Shown here piece by piece: positions 26,786 to 36,290 of a stretch of DNA of 64,000 bases. Position 1 is the stretch's first letter, and every line of letters begins with the position of its first letter. The stretch lies in contig NZ_CP063203.1 of the NCBI RefSeq assembly GCF_019904255.1, positions 1,240,001 through 1,304,000 of the forward strand, in the 5' to 3' direction. Below the pieces are notes generated by a model. That model ran no database searches. It was not told the origin of the DNA and saw only the letters and a program-made list of their open reading frames with translations. The translations under genes and the position numbers were made by a program. The DNA comes from Marixanthomonas sp. SCSIO 43207. Lineage in GTDB: Bacteria > Bacteroidota > Bacteroidia > Flavobacteriales > Flavobacteriaceae.

Positions 26786-26910
26786 AACGGTCTCGTATAA
26801 CCGTCAGTTACGGCATTATAGTTACTAATTTTCGGTTAAGCACTAGCGTTAGCAATTCCGAGTGGATTCGGATGTAGTCGAATACGCCGTAATTGCGGTT
26901 ATACATTGTT
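26786..26910 (-). repeat. attC-like repeat 21, type B
   Basis: Type B with changes in the inner hairpin (GGATGTAGTCGAATAC) that weaken its stem. 3' site of the cassette at 26923. Confidence 0.88.
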
Positions 26911-26922
26911 GTGGCACGTTTT

Positions 26923-27900
26923 TTATTCATCATAAATTAATTCAATATAAAGTTCTTCAATTTTTTCAATGTCTGTTTTTTGCATTTTTAAAATAAATTT
27001 TCTGCCTCCATAAATGTAATGAGGAACTCCTGGATTGTAGTAATATTGATAGTAGTTTAAATCTGTAATATCAAAAATAGCATTGTCGATAGTCTCTTTA
27101 GCTTTTGATTCCTCAATTTTCATTTTAGTAAATAATTCTTTAACGACTCGTTTGGTGTCGTCAGGATTTATGACAGTTTCTTCTTTTAATGAGCAAAAAC
27201 TATTTTCAAAATCCACTTCCTCAAAGGTTAGCGTAGCATTTGCTATTATTGGTTTACCTCCTAAAACATTAGGAAGTTCTTGTTCGTATTCAATTGGTGT
27301 TGTAATGTCGTATTCCAATCCAAGTGGAAAGTGAAAATATTGAAGTTCGTTAATAGCTAATTGTTCAATACCTTGTTTAGAACTATATATTTCAATAATT
27401 GGGTTTATAGCATTTCTTAATTCGTTAACTTTTTCTGGATTCTTTTTTTCAAAACTATTTAGCATTTCTTGTAGCAATAATTTTGTAGATTCTCCTAATT
27501 CTTTCCAGTTTAAAATCTCAATAAATTCTCCAAGTTCATTCGTTTTATAAATTACTTTGGATAAGTCATTTTTTTTGAGAATTTGATTAACAGCTTCTTT
27601 ATCGTCAAAAATTTTTTCAGCTTTTTCTTGAAATGTGCTTACAATATTGTTTTTATATGTCCATTGGATTTTATATGATTCTTCAGTAGAATCAAGAACT
27701 TTAAAATTTGCAATATACTGTGATGAATCCTTTTTGGTTAACTCATCATTTTTCCATTCTCTTTTGACTTTTGAAACTTTGAAATCATAATCATCGCCTA
27801 TTGACCAATATGCAACGAAGGCGATTTTGGTTGAGTCAATTTGGCTATGTGTAATAATTGAAAAGAATATGAATAAAAGTAGAGTAATTTTCTGTTTCAT
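26923..27900 (-). CDS. Secreted protein of unknown function, paralogue 1
   Basis: 325 residues from the ATG at 27900, with a signal peptide (MKQKITLLLFIFFSIITHSQ). The cassette at 57894 encodes a protein of the same length that differs at scattered positions. Both read AFVAYWSIGDDYDFKVSK and end in a YYQYYYNPGVPHYIYGGRKF block. Probably exported; no family recognised. Confidence 0.75.
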   Translation of the reverse strand: MKQKITLLLFIFFSIITHSQIDSTKIAFVAYWSIGDDYDFKVSKVKREWKNDELTKKDSSQYIANFKVLDSTEESYKIQWTYKNNIVSTFQEKAEKIFDDKEAVNQILKKNDLSKVIYKTNELGEFIEILNWKELGESTKLLLQEMLNSFEKKNPEKVNELRNAINPIIEIYSSKQGIEQLAINELQYFHFPLGLEYDITTPIEYEQELPNVLGGKPIIANATLTFEEVDFENSFCSLKEETVINPDDTKRVVKELFTKMKIEESKAKETIDNAIFDITDLNYYQYYYNPGVPHYIYGGRKFILKMQKTDIEKIEELYIELIYDE

Positions 27901-27923
27901 AATTTTTTTGTCAAATGTGCCAC

Positions 27924-28046
27924 AACGGTTTTGTATATGATACGTTGCGTGGTTTAGCACGTAATTTAGCAAATAAAAACTGAATAGAAAATCCGCGAGG
28001 ATTTTCGTAAGTAGGCTCTCGCTAGCAATGGATTATATACGTTGTT
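27924..28046 (-). repeat. attC-like repeat 22, C-like type
   Basis: A variant of type C with a GAAAATCCGCGAGGATTTTC hairpin and a different outer stem (GTATATGATACGTTGC with GCAATGGATTATATAC). 3' site of the cassette at 28060. Confidence 0.9.
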
Positions 28047-28059
28047 GTGCGTTCGTTTT

Positions 28060-28695
28060 TTATTTCCATTGTCTGTTTTTCAAATTGGTTTTCTTTAATG
28101 AATATCCATCGTTAAAAAACAACTTTCCATTATTCAAAACCATAATTTTATCAGTCAAAAATCTCGGAACAGCATTTAAGTCCAAATCTCTCACTATGAT
28201 TTCTATTTCGTTATAATTCGGATTGTCGATTTCGATAGTTTCTTTTTGTCCTAAATAATGATATGTAACTGTTTTTATTTTTTGAGCTTCCAATTCCGCA
28301 ACTCCATTCACATCTGCTGCTTTTCCATCTTTTTGGTCATTAATTAATATAAAAGCAGCTGCAAGAGGTAATTCCGCATCTCGGATTGTAATTTTCACGT
28401 TGCCAATTCGGTCAGGATTTATTTTTCCGCTATATGTTGTACTTGGGTTTTTTGGTTGTTCGAAAGTATTCAGCTTTATACTGTCAGTGGATATTTGTTC
28501 CCAATTTCCCTTGACAACAGTTCCGCCACCAACATCCATAAAAATAAAATAATCAAATGTTTTGTCTGATTTCAGTTCAATTTGAGTGCAAGCAAAGTAA
28601 CTTTTTCCGCACTTTCCATATAAACCAATTGCGGATTTATTCGTAGAACACGAACAAAAAACAAGTAAAATTAAAATCAGTTTAATGTATTTCAC
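28060..28695 (-). CDS. Lipoprotein of unknown function
   Basis: A 211-residue protein with a GTG start and a lipoprotein signal (MKYIKLILILLVFCSC). Beta-rich, with GTVVKGNWEQISTDSIKL reminiscent of lipocalin-like small lipoproteins that report a 'cost of state' value. No firm family. Confidence 0.68.
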   Translation of the reverse strand: MKYIKLILILLVFCSCSTNKSAIGLYGKCGKSYFACTQIELKSDKTFDYFIFMDVGGGTVVKGNWEQISTDSIKLNTFEQPKNPSTTYSGKINPDRIGNVKITIRDAELPLAAAFILINDQKDGKAADVNGVAELEAQKIKTVTYHYLGQKETIEIDNPNYNEIEIIVRDLDLNAVPRFLTDKIMVLNNGKLFFNDGYSLKKTNLKNRQWK

Positions 28696-28717
28696 GGATT
28701 TTTCTTAAATGACGCAC

Positions 28718-28842
28718 AACGGTCTCGTATAACCGTCAGTTACGGGATTAAAGTTAATGATTTTCGGTTAAGCACTGACGTTAGCAATTCCGAGTGGATT
28801 CGGACGTAGTCGAATCCGCCGTAATTGCGGTTATACATTGTT
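28718..28842 (-). repeat. attC-like repeat 23, type B
   Basis: Type B; 3' site of the cassette at 28863. Confidence 0.9.
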
Positions 28843-28862
28843 GTAGCGCGTTTTTTTATCCA

Positions 28863-29315
28863 TTATTTTATGATTTTCCTTTTTCTATTTGCCAAGTAAT
28901 AAAATCCGATAGAGCTAATAAAACAGAGAATCCAAGCTATTAATTCAGCATTTGGTAGGTAATAGTCATTGTGTTTCCAATCATTCACGAATAGATAATA
29001 TATGGGTGTTGTTGCTGTCAGAATAAATCCTGTCAGTATTATTTTTATTGTGTGGTTTTTGTCAATCAGTCTTTTCATTAAATAGACTATTGGAAAATAG
29101 GTTACCAGGCTTACAATCAGAGTTGTAAGATTATAAAATATTGAACCTTGGATGATACTCACAAAACTCCAACTGGTAATATTTGGGTGATTTTTTAAGG
29201 CATCAGCTAATGCTGTTTCGTTTGTCAAGTTATATTTCATTAATAGAAAATAGAAGGTCATAAATGACAAATCTTTTATTAGAATGTGGATTGGAAAAAG
29301 TCTAAATCCGTTCAT
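28863..29315 (-). CDS. Membrane protein of unknown function
   Basis: A 150-residue protein with four predicted membrane helices, a Bacteroidota-type integral membrane protein with no family recognised. Its cassette tags differ by one base (GTTGTAGCGC against GTTGTAACGC). Confidence 0.6.
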   Translation of the reverse strand: MNGFRLFPIHILIKDLSFMTFYFLLMKYNLTNETALADALKNHPNITSWSFVSIIQGSIFYNLTTLIVSLVTYFPIVYLMKRLIDKNHTIKIILTGFILTATTPIYYLFVNDWKHNDYYLPNAELIAWILCFISSIGFYYLANRKRKIIK

Positions 29316-29350
29316 TTATTTTCTGCGTAATATTTTTTCAAATGCGTTAC

Positions 29351-29476
29351 AACGGTCTCGTATAACCGCAGTTATGGAGTTAAAGTTACTTAATTTTTGG
29401 GTTAAGAACAGGCGTTAGTAATTCCGAGTGGATTCGGACGTAGTCGAATCCGCCGTAATTGCGGTTATACATTGTT
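29351..29476 (-). repeat. attC-like repeat 24, type A
   Basis: Type A; 3' site of the cassette at 29489. Confidence 0.9.
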
Positions 29477-29488
29477 GTACTGCGTTTT

Positions 29489-29869
29489 TTATTCAGTTTT
29501 ATAATATTTATCATAGTGATGTTTAAATTCCAACTTCATTAAGTCAGATGTGATTCCGCCAAATTGTATTTCAAATCCGTCGCTTTCCATTCCGATTATA
29601 TATGCTCCCCAACCTTTCAATTCATTCCGTTCAGAGTCGAACACTTTAAGTTCAGGAATTATCATTGTATTTATAAACTTGTCATCGGGATAATCGTCAT
29701 TAATTCCAATTCCGTTTTTTACGCAATATTGTTTTATCAATTCATATGGTGAGTTTACGTTGTCAAATTTTAGTTTGCCAAAAACAACCCCCATTGGTGT
29801 GTCTGCAAATTCGAATTCAGTTGTTCCAATTTTCACTCCGCTTAATTCTATGTGATATGTTTTTTTCAA
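29489..29869 (-). CDS. Hypothetical protein
   Basis: A 126-residue soluble protein starting at the TTG of the cassette leader (MKKTYHIELSGVKIG); the longer frame starts in the repeat. Beta-rich, with a central acidic loop (NDDYPDDKF). No family recognised. Confidence 0.6.
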   Translation of the reverse strand: MKKTYHIELSGVKIGTTEFEFADTPMGVVFGKLKFDNVNSPYELIKQYCVKNGIGINDDYPDDKFINTMIIPELKVFDSERNELKGWGAYIIGMESDGFEIQFGGITSDLMKLEFKHHYDKYYKTE

Positions 29870-29878
29870 ATGCAGTAC

Positions 29879-30002
29879 AACGGTCTTGTATAACAATCAG
29901 TTGCGGATTGGTTATAAACTAAGATAGCTAAAATTACTGACTTTTATGCTTGCGCGGTTGTGTCCGCAGGACACAAAGCCGCAATTGTTGTTATACGTTG
30001 TT
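29879..30002 (-). repeat. attC-like repeat 25, type I
   Basis: A single-copy subtype: GTATAACAATCAGTTGCGG pairs with CCGCAATTGTTGTTATAC, and TGTGTCCGCAGGACACA forms the inner hairpin. 3' site of the cassette at 30016. Confidence 0.9.
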
Positions 30003-30015
30003 GGCGGTAGTTTTT

Positions 30016-30537
30016 TTATTTTAGTTCGTCTCTTTCTTTCAAATATTCATTTATAAAGTCTACATTTTCTTTTAGCTCTCCATTTGAATTTATAACAGCT
30101 AAATTTAATAGATAGTCAACTCTTGCTTTTTCATCTTCATAATCAATTTTTTCAGTCCATAACAGTTGGTCAAGAACACCAATTCCCCAACAAATTACAT
30201 TTTTGTCATTTATGAATTCTTCTACCCAATCATAACTTTTTTTAACAGCAAGATGCTTAATTAGCCAAACTGCCATATTTTTTCTTTCAGAGTTTAAGTC
30301 AGATTGATATATTGAATAAGCGTAGTCAGTTGCAAGTTCAGAGGAAATAAGACTCAAACAGCTCATCGCTAATTCCGCTCCAAGCTCATTAGATATTGCT
30401 TTCTCAACGGTTTCTTTAATCCATTTTTCTCCAAGAATATTTTCAATAGCCAATTTTGCATAATCAGTTCCACCACATTCCGAATTTTTAGTGATTGAGC
30501 CAATTTCAGTTCCTATTTTTTTCCAATCTGTATTCAT
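30016..30537 (-). CDS. Hypothetical helical protein
   Basis: About 173 residues from the ATG at 30537 (MNTDWKKIGTEIG), all helical, with HEAT-like spacing of hydrophobic residues (AMSCLSLISSELATDYAYSIY). The size and shape resemble immunity proteins; that is only a guess. Confidence 0.55.
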   Translation of the reverse strand: MNTDWKKIGTEIGSITKNSECGGTDYAKLAIENILGEKWIKETVEKAISNELGAELAMSCLSLISSELATDYAYSIYQSDLNSERKNMAVWLIKHLAVKKSYDWVEEFINDKNVICWGIGVLDQLLWTEKIDYEDEKARVDYLLNLAVINSNGELKENVDFINEYLKERDELK

Positions 30538-30553
30538 TTTTTTAATTACCGCC

Positions 30554-30679
30554 AACGGTCTCGTATAACCGCAGTTATGGAGTTAAAGTTACTTAATTTT
30601 TGGGTTAAGAACAGACGTTAGCAATTCCGAGTGGATTCGGACGTAGTCGAATCCGCCGTAATTGCTGTTATACATTGTT
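30554..30679 (-). repeat. attC-like repeat 26, type A
   Basis: Type A with a TTGCTGTTATAC change in the right arm. 3' site of the cassette at 30690. Confidence 0.9.
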
Positions 30680-30689
30680 GTAGGTAGTT

Positions 30690-31079
30690 TTATTTACTAT
30701 AACCGCGTATTTTTATTTTATCTGATTCCTCATAAAAGTCCACGTTCAGATTATTCAGTTCAGATTTCAATTCCGACGTATTCTTGAGAGTGATTTGCTC
30801 CAATTCTAAAAATTCAATGAATTCACCAGAATTATCAATCAAAATCGAACTTTTTTCAAGTTCAAGAATTGAGTCAGCTTTTCTGATTTCAAATGACCGA
30901 ACAGTTTTTAATTCAAATTCAGATTGTTGTTCTTCAATCAATTCAAAAATTTGAAACCATTTATGATTATTCATTAAACTACTGAACGATTTCGAGCGTA
31001 TGAAATTCCGAGTCTCTTTAATTCGAGAATCTCGTATTTCCTTTTTCCTAATTTGATATAATTCACTCTTTTTAGTCAT
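30690..31079 (-). CDS. Hypothetical protein
   Basis: A 129-residue protein. The N-terminal third is very basic and helical (LYQIRKKEIRDSRIKETRNFIR), the rest acidic with beta strands (SSILIDNSGEFIEFLEL). No family recognised; no signal peptide. Confidence 0.6.
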   Translation of the reverse strand: MTKKSELYQIRKKEIRDSRIKETRNFIRSKSFSSLMNNHKWFQIFELIEEQQSEFELKTVRSFEIRKADSILELEKSSILIDNSGEFIEFLELEQITLKNTSELKSELNNLNVDFYEESDKIKIRGYSK

Positions 31080-31095
31080 TGCTTAAATTACCTAC

Positions 31096-31220
31096 AACGG
31101 TCTCGTATAACCGTCAGTTACGGGATTAAAGTTAATGATTTTCGGTTAAGAACAGACGTTAGCAATTCCGAGTGGATTCGGACGTAGTCGAATCCGCCGT
31201 AATTGCGGTTATACATTGTT
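31096..31220 (-). repeat. attC-like repeat 27, type B
   Basis: Type B; 3' site of the cassette at 31234. Confidence 0.9.
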
Positions 31221-31233
31221 GCCAGTAGTTTTT

Positions 31234-31980
31234 TCATTCATACCAAATTGAAATATCTTCGCACCTCGAGTGAGACATTGAAAGTTGGCTGACCATTCCA
31301 TTAAATTCAATCAGCTTTTTCCATTGTCCATTGTCATTTCTGTAAAGTGCAGTAAATCCACGTCCATTACAGCGCCAGTTTTTAAATACCGAAACTCTTG
31401 CATATTTACCATTTTTTGAAAAAATCGGTTTGGAAAATTGAAAATAGACTTTTTCCTCAATATTTCTTTCTTTATCAATCCGCCAAGCTTTTTTCAATTC
31501 AGCGAAAAATTTGTCGTTTTCCCAAATCTTGTTTTTACTCCAAAACCGTTTTTTCTTAACAATAAGTGTATGAGGTTCTCTATTTTTTGTTAGACTATCA
31601 TATTCCTTTTGTCCAATATTGTATTTGACAAATCTGACTTTTTTGCTTGATGGTGGCGAAGTTTGTTTTATTCGTTTATCTGGAACGTATTCTACATTTT
31701 TTAAATCATAGTTGTTCCAATTCAGGGTTTCATCAGATTTTTCATAAACCAGATTTACGGGAAAGTTTTTATCCATCATTTTTAGTTCTCTAATCTGATA
31801 GTTTTGAAGCGAATCATAAATTTTCGGTTGCTCTAAACTTTCTGGAACTAAAAAATAATATTCAAAATTTACCGGAACTTCATAATCAGCAATTTGGTCA
31901 ATCAAATTTTTAAATTCGGGGTTTTGTCCCAATAGATTCAGAGTAAAAAAGATTGATATGATTAAAAAAGGTTGTTTCAT
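31234..31980 (-). CDS. Secreted protein of unknown function
   Basis: A 248-residue protein with a signal peptide (MKQPFLIISIFFTLNLLGQ). The C-terminal part (KPIFSKNGKYARVSVFKNW, then ALYRNDNGQWKKL) looks like a beta-propeller or meandering sheet strand pair. Two Cys near the C-terminus (WRCNGRG, SRCEDIS) may pair in the periplasm. No family recognised. Confidence 0.68.
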   Translation of the reverse strand: MKQPFLIISIFFTLNLLGQNPEFKNLIDQIADYEVPVNFEYYFLVPESLEQPKIYDSLQNYQIRELKMMDKNFPVNLVYEKSDETLNWNNYDLKNVEYVPDKRIKQTSPPSSKKVRFVKYNIGQKEYDSLTKNREPHTLIVKKKRFWSKNKIWENDKFFAELKKAWRIDKERNIEEKVYFQFSKPIFSKNGKYARVSVFKNWRCNGRGFTALYRNDNGQWKKLIEFNGMVSQLSMSHSRCEDISIWYE

Positions 31981-31993
31981 TTAAATTACTGGC

Positions 31994-32119
31994 AACGGTC
32001 TCGTATAACCGCAGTTATGGAGTTAAAGTTACTTAATTTTTGTGTTAAGAACAGACGTTAGCAATTCCGAGTGGATTCGGACGCAGTCGAATCCGCCGTA
32101 ATTGCGGTTATACATTGTT
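31994..32119 (-). repeat. attC-like repeat 28, type A
   Basis: Type A; 3' site of the cassette at 32133. Confidence 0.9.
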
Positions 32120-32132
32120 GTGCGTTCGTTTT

Positions 32133-32771
32133 TTATTTTTCTCCAACCCATATTTTGCCAACTGGAACAAAGAAAATAGTATCTTCTATTCCGTCTGAAT
32201 AAGTGGTTTTTTCTTTTTTAATATCCGATTTTTCTAATCTTCTTAAAATTCTTCTGTCCTCGTAAGCTCTTTCTATTTTGTCATATTGGTCAATTGGCCA
32301 TAATAAATCATTTTTCCAATAATGAAATTCGTCAAGTTTTGGTTCCCATTTAAAGTCAGAACTCAATAGTCTAGTGAAAGAGGAATCATTTTGTTTAAAA
32401 TTAGCTTTGGTAAATAGATTTTCATAATGTTCAATTCTTTCGCCAAGTGCACAAACAACTTGGGATTTAGATAATCGAGGTTCGTTTAACCATATTTTGA
32501 GATAATATGGTTCTTCTAATTTATCTAATTCAATTTTCCAACTATCATAAATTTTTTCAAGACCGTTAATTATCTCTTTTTTGGCTTTTCCTTTTGGTTC
32601 AGGAATTTCACTATTCGTTAAAGTCAGATTGTCCCAAGGTTGGACATACACTTTTGAATAATGATATTTATGTTCAGATAACTGTTCAATATCCAATTCC
32701 AAGTATTCCTCAATCCAATTCTGGATTTTAGCAACTTTTCTTTTTAAACCTCTAATTTTCTTATATCTCAC
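32133..32771 (-). CDS. Hypothetical protein
   Basis: A 212-residue soluble protein with a GTG start, a basic coiled N-terminus (MRYKKIRGLKRKVAKIQNWI) and a W-rich middle. No signal peptide and no family recognised. Confidence 0.6.
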   Translation of the reverse strand: MRYKKIRGLKRKVAKIQNWIEEYLELDIEQLSEHKYHYSKVYVQPWDNLTLTNSEIPEPKGKAKKEIINGLEKIYDSWKIELDKLEEPYYLKIWLNEPRLSKSQVVCALGERIEHYENLFTKANFKQNDSSFTRLLSSDFKWEPKLDEFHYWKNDLLWPIDQYDKIERAYEDRRILRRLEKSDIKKEKTTYSDGIEDTIFFVPVGKIWVGEK

Positions 32772-32791
32772 GATTTTTTTAAATGACGCAC

Positions 32792-32916
32792 AACGGTCTC
32801 GTATAACCGTCAGTTACGGGATTAAAGTTAATGATTTTCGGTTTGGCACAGACGTTAGCAATTTCGAGTGGATTCGGACGTAGTCGAATCCGCCGTAATT
32901 GCGGTTATACAATGTT
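32792..32916 (-). repeat. attC-like repeat 29, type B
   Basis: Type B with an ACAATGTTG end instead of ACATTGTTG. 3' site of the cassette at 32929. Confidence 0.9.
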
Positions 32917-32928
32917 GTAACACGTTTT

Positions 32929-33408
32929 TTATTCATTCAGTGCAGTTAATATTTTTTCAGTCAATTCGTTGTCTTTTTCATCCAAAAATATGATTGTTGG
33001 TCCGAAAACATTATTTATGGCGAGTAGACCATAGTCCGAATTAAATAAGATTGGTCCAGTTCCATCTGTGACAGGATTTTCTAATTCGTAAAATTCAAAT
33101 TCTAAATTATTTAGTTTTTCATTCCGATATGATTCTTTATCCGTTTTTAAAAACTTTTCAAATCCGAATAGAAGAGAGTCAGATTGAATAATCTTTCTAA
33201 TAGAAATAGTTTTTGATGAGTCTATTTGATTGACATATTTATAATTCAGAGAATTATCCGTTTTGTTGAAAGTCAAATTGAACTTTTCATTTTTGGGTTC
33301 TGAACCAAAGAATATAGTTGCATTCATTTCAGATTTCCATTCCGTGTTTTTTTCAGAACATCCGAAACATAAAGTGAGTATCAATATGTATTTTAATAGG
33401 TTTCTCAA
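32929..33408 (-). CDS. Lipoprotein of unknown function
   Basis: A 159-residue protein with a lipoprotein signal (MRNLLKYILILTLCFGC) and a TTG start in the leader. The C-terminal 45 residues (VTDGTGPILFNSDYGLLAIN...) match the readthrough tail of the interrupted genes at 9850 and 56489, so these three form one family of small exported proteins. Confidence 0.72.
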   Translation of the reverse strand: MRNLLKYILILTLCFGCSEKNTEWKSEMNATIFFGSEPKNEKFNLTFNKTDNSLNYKYVNQIDSSKTISIRKIIQSDSLLFGFEKFLKTDKESYRNEKLNNLEFEFYELENPVTDGTGPILFNSDYGLLAINNVFGPTIIFLDEKDNELTEKILTALNE

Positions 33409-33418
33409 AATGTGTTAC

Positions 33419-33543
33419 AACGGTCTCGTATAACCGTCAGTTACGGGATTAAAGTTAATAATTTTTGGTTAAGCACTGACTTTAGCAATTCCGAGTGGAT
33501 TCGGACGCAGTCGAATCCGCCGTAATTGCGGTTATACATTGTT
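33419..33543 (-). repeat. attC-like repeat 30, type B
   Basis: Type B; its right end carries the unusual tag GTTCTACACC. 3' site of the cassette at 33556. Confidence 0.9.
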
Positions 33544-33555
33544 CTACACCGTTTT

Positions 33556-34098
33556 TTATCGGTTTATTAATGTAAGGTAATGGACTGCAAAAATCAGTCG
33601 ATAATTTTTATTTGTCAAATCTAATTCTTTAATATTTGTTGAAAAACCATCAATTATTGACGGCAAAATGTCGTGAGCAGATTTGTATTCATCCACATAA
33701 ATATTTATAAATTCAGATTTTTTTCCAATATATTCAAGATAGCTTAAATATTCGCCATTGGAATTTAGATAAAATTTTCCCGGTACATGTTGGTCAATAT
33801 TTTTACGCCAGATTTTATCAAAAACTTTTAAATCCAATACTTTATCACTCAAATCTTCCAAACCTTTTGGAATAGGCACACGATTTTCTTCCGCAACAAT
33901 TTTTGAAAATTCGTGATAGGCTTCAACAATATTTTCCGTTTTGTATTTAGATGTCAAGATTTCGTCAAAATCCGAAACCATTCCATTCAGTTCAATCAAT
34001 TCCGCATCAGAATATATTCCGTTGGGATTTTCGATTTTAGTTTCCGTTTTACAGGATAAAATCAGTAGTGTTAATGCTATGAGAAATGTTTTTTTCAA
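33556..34098 (-). CDS. Lipoprotein of unknown function
   Basis: A 180-residue protein with a lipoprotein signal (MKKTFLIALTLLILSC), TTG start in the leader, then a helical domain. The cassette tag GTTCTACACC/GGTGTAGAAC is the only one starting GTTC, and it still matches at both ends. Confidence 0.7.
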   Translation of the reverse strand: MKKTFLIALTLLILSCKTETKIENPNGIYSDAELIELNGMVSDFDEILTSKYKTENIVEAYHEFSKIVAEENRVPIPKGLEDLSDKVLDLKVFDKIWRKNIDQHVPGKFYLNSNGEYLSYLEYIGKKSEFINIYVDEYKSAHDILPSIIDGFSTNIKELDLTNKNYRLIFAVHYLTLINR

Positions 34099-34107
34099 AT
34101 GGTGTAG

Positions 34108-34230
34108 AACGGTCTCGGCTATGAGTAGTTGCGTGGTTTAGCACTTAACTTAGCAAGTACACACCAAACTGAAAATCCGCGAGGATTTTCAGAAGTAGGC
34201 GAGAACAAGCAATTACTTATAGCCATTGTT
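34108..34230 (-). repeat. attC-like repeat 31, type C
   Basis: Type C; 3' site of the cassette at 34234. Confidence 0.9.
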
Positions 34231-34233
34231 AGC

Positions 34234-35403
34234 CTACGTTATTTTTAGATGTTTTGGCAATCGATTGTACCATTTTATTGTGCTATAGCAAGCTTTATGC
34301 ATAAATATATTCAGTTGTTCTAAATCCTCTTCAGGACATTCAATTCCAGTTGATTCAAAGTTAGATTTTGCGTGAACAATTCCATTTCGTGTTGAGTATA
34401 GAACGTTCCCCAAATGATTAATCACTCGGTCTTTGATGTCTTTCTTTGATTTATATTCTAATTTTTCAACGTTAGCTCCATTTCTAATTGACAAAGGCAA
34501 ATCATCGTAAATGTCTACAAGGTCAAATGTGTTGTCTATTAAGGATTTAACCAGTTCTTTATCTCTAATACTTTTTTCATAGTTCTTGGTCAAATCAAAG
34601 ATTGATGCAATGAACTCAGCATTTAATGATGTGGCATTAGATGAATCTAATTTTTTACGCATAGCCTCAAAAGCATCTATTTTTGAATAAAACGGTGCAA
34701 AATATTCAAAAATCTTGTAGTAAGTGAGGTATTTCAAATCATCACTAATAGCTTGATTCGCTTGGATAAATAAATCCATTGCAGGATTATAATCTTCTGT
34801 CGCATCCGGAAGATTACTAATTTCTTGCTGAAATTCTTCTTCATCGAATTCGTCTGGATGGTGGAAAGTTGAAAAATTGAATCCTATTTTATAAGTGTGG
34901 GACAACTCAAAAAAATATGATTTTATTAATTTTTCTTCATCCTCATCTGACAAACGACTTTCTTTATTTGGATACATTACTTCGACTGCAACGTGACTTG
35001 AACAAGGTGGATGATATTTGCTGTATTCATCCTTTTTTGTAGCGGCAATACCTATTAAAATAGGTTCTGTTACTATCTGTAAACTGATTCCATCTTTAGT
35101 TGTTGATTGTAAAAATCCTAAATAGAAAATTGGTCCAAGCTCACTTGCCGTAATTACTCTTTGTGTAATAGTATCAGTAGTTACCTTGTTATAATCGTGT
35201 ATTTTTAATGATTCTATTTCATTTAAATAAACAAGTAAATTATCGGTTTCTACTTCTATTTCAGCCTCTTCCCTGGGAAATGGAAAGTAGACATATTCCA
35301 AATCCTCATCTATTTCATCTTCAAGAGGTTCAATTCCATAATCCGTTTCGAGTATTTGGAATCCCTTTTTAATTAATTCTATTTCTTCTTTTGATATTGG
35401 CAT
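34234..35403 (-). CDS. Protein with C-terminal HEPN-like RX4H motif
   Basis: A 389-residue soluble protein. Near the C-terminus, RNGIVH (R339, H344) is an RX4H motif in a helical context (NVLYSTRNGIVHAKSNFE), as in HEPN domains, many of which are RNases in toxin and phage-defence systems. The N-terminal 150 residues are acidic and of unknown type. Membership in an ApeA-like HEPN group is possible but not shown. Confidence 0.6.
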   Translation of the reverse strand: MPISKEEIELIKKGFQILETDYGIEPLEDEIDEDLEYVYFPFPREEAEIEVETDNLLVYLNEIESLKIHDYNKVTTDTITQRVITASELGPIFYLGFLQSTTKDGISLQIVTEPILIGIAATKKDEYSKYHPPCSSHVAVEVMYPNKESRLSDEDEEKLIKSYFFELSHTYKIGFNFSTFHHPDEFDEEEFQQEISNLPDATEDYNPAMDLFIQANQAISDDLKYLTYYKIFEYFAPFYSKIDAFEAMRKKLDSSNATSLNAEFIASIFDLTKNYEKSIRDKELVKSLIDNTFDLVDIYDDLPLSIRNGANVEKLEYKSKKDIKDRVINHLGNVLYSTRNGIVHAKSNFESTGIECPEEDLEQLNIFMHKACYSTIKWYNRLPKHLKIT

Positions 35404-35419
35404 TTTTGTAATGTAGGCT

Positions 35420-35545
35420 AACGGTCTAGTATAACCGTCAGTTACGGGTTAATATACGCAGACTTTTCGGTTTAGCACAGACGTTAGCAATTCCGAGTGG
35501 ATTCGGACGTAGTCGAATCCGCCGTAATTGCGGTTATACATTGTT
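35420..35545 (-). repeat. attC-like repeat 32, type B
   Basis: Type B variant (GGGTTAATATACGC inner arm, CTAGTATAACC opening). 3' site of the cassette at 35559. Confidence 0.9.
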
Positions 35546-35558
35546 GCCAGTAGTTTTT

Positions 35559-36143
35559 TTAATCATTTCCATAGTTCATTATTAGCAAATCGTCAGAATT
35601 CTCAAGTGTTGAAACAACCGTAAAAAAATAGTCATACCAATTCACTTCATTCAGTCTATCTTTTTCAATCAGTTCAGCATCTAAAAAATAATAAGTTCTT
35701 TTTTCAGCCGACTTGTTTTTCAATTCCACTAATGCTTTTTGATGAAACTCTTGAAATCCTTCTACAAGGTCAATCCAATTTTCATCAGTCCATTCCCTTA
35801 TGTAGGATTGTATTTTTGTCAGATATGATTTAAAGTCCATTTTCACAAAATCAGAAGGACGTAATTTATCTTTTAAAATCGGTCCGTAAAGTTCAGTTTG
35901 GTCATTTTCATCAACTTTGTAGGCACCAACCATTTTCGCATATGAAGTCAGTTGGTCAAGTTGTTTTTGAGTTTCTTTTTTCTGTTCCTCTGTCGAAAAA
36001 TAATTTTCATTCAGTAAGTCAGATTCAATGATATTTTCCAAAGTCGGGTTATTCAATTCCGATTTGAATTCATTGAGTATGAAAAACCCTTTTTCTGGGA
36101 TATTCTCAAATTGATGTTTAATATGTTCGAATTTGTTTTTCAA
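35559..36143 (-). CDS. Hypothetical helical protein
   Basis: A 194-residue soluble protein with a TTG start in the leader (MKNKFEHIKHQFENIP). Mostly helical, with Trp-rich spots (REWTDENWIDLVEGF, NEVNWYDYFF). No family recognised. Confidence 0.6.
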   Translation of the reverse strand: MKNKFEHIKHQFENIPEKGFFILNEFKSELNNPTLENIIESDLLNENYFSTEEQKKETQKQLDQLTSYAKMVGAYKVDENDQTELYGPILKDKLRPSDFVKMDFKSYLTKIQSYIREWTDENWIDLVEGFQEFHQKALVELKNKSAEKRTYYFLDAELIEKDRLNEVNWYDYFFTVVSTLENSDDLLIMNYGND

Positions 36144-36152
36144 ATTACTGGC

Positions 36153-36277
36153 AACGGTCTCGTATAACCGCAGTTATGGAGTTAAAGTTACTTAATTTTG
36201 TGTTAAGAACAGACGTTAGCAATTCCGAGTGGATTCGGACGTAGTCGAATCCGCCGTAATTGCGGTTATACATTGTT
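36153..36277 (-). repeat. attC-like repeat 33, type A
   Basis: Type A, one T shorter in the T-run. 3' site of the cassette at 36291. Confidence 0.9.
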
Positions 36278-36290
36278 GTAGGTAGTTTTT